From Candidatus Kuenenia stuttgartensis (GTDB taxonomy: Bacteria; Planctomycetota; Planctomycetia; Isosphaerales; Isosphaeraceae): a DNA stretch of 9,147 nucleotides. This document shows, in pieces, positions 6,962-9,147 of the stretch. Positions within the stretch are counted from its first letter, which is position 1; every line of letters starts with the position of its first letter. Location: NCBI GenBank assembly GCA_945872325.1, contig CAMBZY010000091.1:1-9147 (forward strand). Direction: 5' to 3'. The translations under genes and the position numbers were made by a program. The notes under the pieces are model-generated. The model was given only the letters and a program-made list of their open reading frames with translations. It searched no databases and was not told the origin of the DNA.

Positions 6962-7816
6962 TTAATGCTTGGAGATTGATGATGGCCGCCCTGCACCGCC
7001 ATGGGCGAGTAACTGATCCACGGCCAAGCCAATATCCGCCTGCTTCATGAGCGATTCGCCCACCAGAATTGCTGATACTCCAGCAGCCTCAAGCCGCGCC
7101 ACGTCTTCGTGCGTTTTGATACCACTTTCACTGACCAGTGGGATGTTGGGCGGAATTCGGTCGCGCATCCGCAGAGTGGTTTCCAAGTCGGTCTGCATCT
7201 TGTGGAGGTCGCGATTATTCACGCCCACCAGATCGGCTCCGCAAGCCAGAACGCGCGGCAGATTGGCTGTATCGTGAAACTCCACCAGAACGGTCATGCC
7301 CAAACCGTGAGCTCGGTCTGTGAGAAATGAGAGCTGGGCGTCGTCGAGAATCTCAGCGATTAAAAGCACGGCGTCCGCTCCGGCCAGCCGGGCCTCGACC
7401 ACCTGATATTCGTCGATCACGAAATCCTTGCGCAGGCAAGGTAACGCTGTGCCCGCTTTGACACGGGCAAGATATGTCAGGTGCCCCTGAAAATATTGCT
7501 CGTCTGTCAGGATCGACAGGCAATCAGCGCCGTGATCCTGATAAATCTGAGCAATATCCACCGGGTTGAAATTGGCCCTGATCACACCGGCGGATGGGCT
7601 GGCTTTTTTGACTTCGGCGATCAGGCGGATCGGGCCTGGCTGAATGATGGCGGCCTTGAAGTCGCGGATCGGAAACGCAAGTGCGGTTTCCCGAGCCTGA
7701 TCGACCAGCTCCTCAAGCGGCATCCTGCGCCTGGCTGTAGCCACTTCAAGACGCTTGGTTTCCACAATTCTGTCGAGTATCGTTGCGCCGTTGGCTGACA
7801 TGCCGGATCCGCCCAT
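6962..7816 (-). CDS. trpC: Indole-3-glycerol phosphate synthase
   Basis: TrpC converts carboxyphenylamino-deoxyribulose phosphate to indole-3-glycerol phosphate, releasing CO2 and water, in tryptophan synthesis in the cytoplasm. The 284-residue frame is a normal single-domain TIM barrel. The opening ATILDRIVETKR is typical. The expected active-site residues are all present: E68 and K70 in IAEVKKASPSAG, K130 in LRKDFVID, E179 in VEFHD, N200 in VGVNNRDL, and E230-S231 in SESGI. The phosphate-binding end is AILVGESLM. It is not fused to TrpF. An ATG at 7801 (MSANGATIL) would give a more usual N-terminus; neither start has a clear ribosome site. The upstream FG-GAP gene on the same strand ends 92 bp earlier and is functionally unrelated, and no other trp gene is in the window. 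It ends convergently with the regulator gene. Confidence 0.96.
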   Translation of the reverse strand: MGGSGMSANGATILDRIVETKRLEVATARRRMPLEELVDQARETALAFPIRDFKAAIIQPGPIRLIAEVKKASPSAGVIRANFNPVDIAQIYQDHGADCLSILTDEQYFQGHLTYLARVKAGTALPCLRKDFVIDEYQVVEARLAGADAVLLIAEILDDAQLSFLTDRAHGLGMTVLVEFHDTANLPRVLACGADLVGVNNRDLHKMQTDLETTLRMRDRIPPNIPLVSESGIKTHEDVARLEAAGVSAILVGESLMKQADIGLAVDQLLAHGGAGRPSSISKH

Positions 7817-7845
7817 TTTTCAATTCGATCGTCGAGTGCTTCTGT

Positions 7846-7890
7846 ATGATCGATTCATAATAACCGTTTTGAAACGGAATTGTCGATCAT
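7846..7890 (-). promoter_or_regulatory. Candidate trpC promoter with embedded palindromes
   Basis: On the minus strand TCGACA (7886-7881) and TATTAT (7862-7857) form a sigma-70-like pair with an 18-base spacer. A start of transcription near 7850 would give a leader of about 34 bases to ATG 7816. The spacer contains a palindrome, CCGTTT/AAACGG (7864-7869 and 7872-7877). A second 8-base inverted repeat, ATGATCGA (7846-7853) and TCGATCAT (7883-7890), surrounds the whole unit. This could be an operator. Alternatively, the inner hairpin followed by TTATTAT on the minus strand could be a weak terminator of the FG-GAP gene. Confidence 0.4.
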
Positions 7891-7908
7891 GGCCCGTGGA
7901 TCCAAGGC

Positions 7909-9147
7909 TTATTTCTTGCCCTTGTTCCAGTAAATCCGGACATTGTGGGTGGCGCGGCCGCCGGCAGCGACGTCCGGTCGACCATCTCCGTTGAAATCGG
8001 CCACCACCAGATCCTCCACAGCCACTCCCCCATCATCGATCACTTGACGATGGAAAGTCAGGCTCTGTTCGCTGGATACGGGATCGAACAGATAAACGCC
8101 TGGCCCAGCAGGTGTACCGGCCTTATTTTTGTCGCGCTGGCCGACGAAAAGTTCGTCGTCGCCATCGCCATCCACATCGGCGGTCCAGAGACCGTGCCCC
8201 CAGGTTACGGGCTGGGCGATCACACTTCGTGTCCACATGCCTTGTTCCAGAGGCTCATCCGCCACCCCTACCGGCGTGGGGACCGCTTTTGCGGAAGGCT
8301 TGCCGGGTTCTGTGTAAACAGCCACCTGAAATCCATGCCAGGGCTCAATGGTGGCGACATATCGCCGACCATCCTTCAGCCGGCCCATCTTGATTTCGCT
8401 TGCGCCTTTGAACGGAGTGGCCGTTTGGTTGCCTGTACCAATCTTTGTGCGGGCAAACTGCTTCTGTGCTTTGTCGTATGACAAAACAAAGACGCCCTCC
8501 CAGGCGCAGATCAGAATGTCTTGATCGCCGTCATTGTCGAAATCAACGATCTGCAAATTGTGGGTCGTGTGGAGTGAATCGTCAGCCACAACCGCTGGCC
8601 ATGCTTGTGTTTCAGGCTTCTCGGGAACACTGTGGACCATGACCCGAACGCCCTTTCCGGTATTCCAGTTCGGAGCTTTTGTGCCGCGGCCTTGCAGAGG
8701 AGCGGTGATGAGCTGGGGTTTGCCTGTTCCGAGAACATCGCCAAACCTAAGGCGGTGCATGGTGGGCTCATTGCCGAGCGGATGAATGGTCCATGGCTGA
8801 CCAGACTGAGTCGGTTGACGCAGCCACTGAAGGGTTCCACCGGTTGCAGTATCTGCGGGCCTCCATGCGGCTCCGAGGGCGAAATCGATACGGCCATCGC
8901 CGTCGATGTCCATGGGCTGGAGGCAGACATTGTCTTTCTCTGTACGGTCGCGAATGATGTCCGAGCGTTTCCAGGTCGGGTTTTCGTACCAGACGACGGC
9001 ATTTTCGGTCACGGCGACCAAGTCGGGTTTGCCATCGGAATTGACGTCGGCCACGGCCAGTGCGTAACAGACCTGACCGACATGCGGGTCGATCTCCTGA
9101 GTTTGAAACGAAATTGTGGAAGGCAGATCCGCAGCATCCGCCGAGGC
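7909..9147 (-). CDS. Secreted FG-GAP/VCBS repeat protein, 5' truncated
   Basis: The visible 412 residues form a beta-propeller-type protein built from FG-GAP/VCBS repeats with calcium-binding-like DxDxDG loops. Counting from the window edge, these are DVNSDGKPD (34), DIDGDGRID (80), a degenerate DVLGTGKPQ (137), DFDNDGDQD (202), DVDGDGDDE (324) and DFNGDGRPD (384). The frame is open through the right edge. A GTG at 9054 falls inside the first repeat and is not a credible start. The visible N-terminal residues ASADAADLPS look like the region just after a signal peptide, so probably only a short leader is missing. The repeated VVWYENP/RIYWNKG pattern is common in exported planctomycete proteins of this kind, which are thought to act in binding rather than catalysis. 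The ligand is unknown. The gene ends 92 bp before trpC on the same strand. Confidence 0.85.
   Translation of the reverse strand, partial: ASADAADLPSTISFQTQEIDPHVGQVCYALAVADVNSDGKPDLVAVTENAVVWYENPTWKRSDIIRDRTEKDNVCLQPMDIDGDGRIDFALGAAWRPADTATGGTLQWLRQPTQSGQPWTIHPLGNEPTMHRLRFGDVLGTGKPQLITAPLQGRGTKAPNWNTGKGVRVMVHSVPEKPETQAWPAVVADDSLHTTHNLQIVDFDNDGDQDILICAWEGVFVLSYDKAQKQFARTKIGTGNQTATPFKGASEIKMGRLKDGRRYVATIEPWHGFQVAVYTEPGKPSAKAVPTPVGVADEPLEQGMWTRSVIAQPVTWGHGLWTADVDGDGDDELFVGQRDKNKAGTPAGPGVYLFDPVSSEQSLTFHRQVIDDGGVAVEDLVVADFNGDGRPDVAAGGRATHNVRIYWNKGKK

Noticed and set aside
6703..7032. Minus-strand frame of 109 codons across the intergenic palindromes
   Set aside because: It overlaps the 3' end of trpC and the regulator gene, and its translation simply reads through the palindromic element.
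9052..9054. GTG as the start of the FG-GAP gene
   Set aside because: The open frame continues to the window edge, and the codon lies inside a repeat unit (YALAVADVNSDG), so the true start is outside the window.

Overview
The window looks like chromosomal DNA from a planctomycete (phylum Planctomycetota). The first two genes belong to protein families greatly expanded in that phylum: a PA14-like/PSD5-PSD4-PSCyt3-PSD2 (DUF1595-DUF1592-DUF1588-DUF1585) heme protein, followed by a DUF1552 protein. The secreted FG-GAP/VCBS repeat protein at the right end fits the same phylum. The genus cannot be fixed from the sequence alone.

Layout. (a) 1-3612, plus strand: the 3' part of the multidomain cytochrome-like gene, then after 71 bp a DUF1552 gene with a twin-arginine-like signal; this is probably one transcription unit for an exported pair. 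(b) 3613-4138: a 526-bp gene-free stretch holding a 69-bp-period direct repeat, a strong hairpin and a very A/T-rich tract. (c) 4139-6752, plus strand: a tightly coupled two-component pair. It consists of a soluble triple-PAS NarL/DesK-type (HisKA_3) histidine kinase and a LuxR/NarL-type response regulator whose start lies right at the kinase stop. This pair is visibly richer in A/T than its neighbours. (d) 6753-6961: a convergent intergenic region dominated by an elaborate Y-shaped palindromic element. (e) 6962-9147, minus strand: trpC (indole-3-glycerol phosphate synthase), preceded in the direction of transcription by an FG-GAP repeat protein whose 5' end runs off the window.

How the genes relate. 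The heme/DUF1552 pair very probably acts together outside the cytoplasm; its substrate is unknown. The kinase should sense an intracellular or redox-type cue through its PAS domains and pass phosphate to the regulator, whose targets cannot be read from this window. trpC does tryptophan biosynthesis and sits away from other trp genes, with a plausible promoter of its own. No defence, CRISPR, phage or tRNA/rRNA genes were seen. The most unusual content is non-coding: the Y-shaped element at 6843-6945 and the duplicated, coding-like repeats with a hairpin just after the DUF1552 gene.
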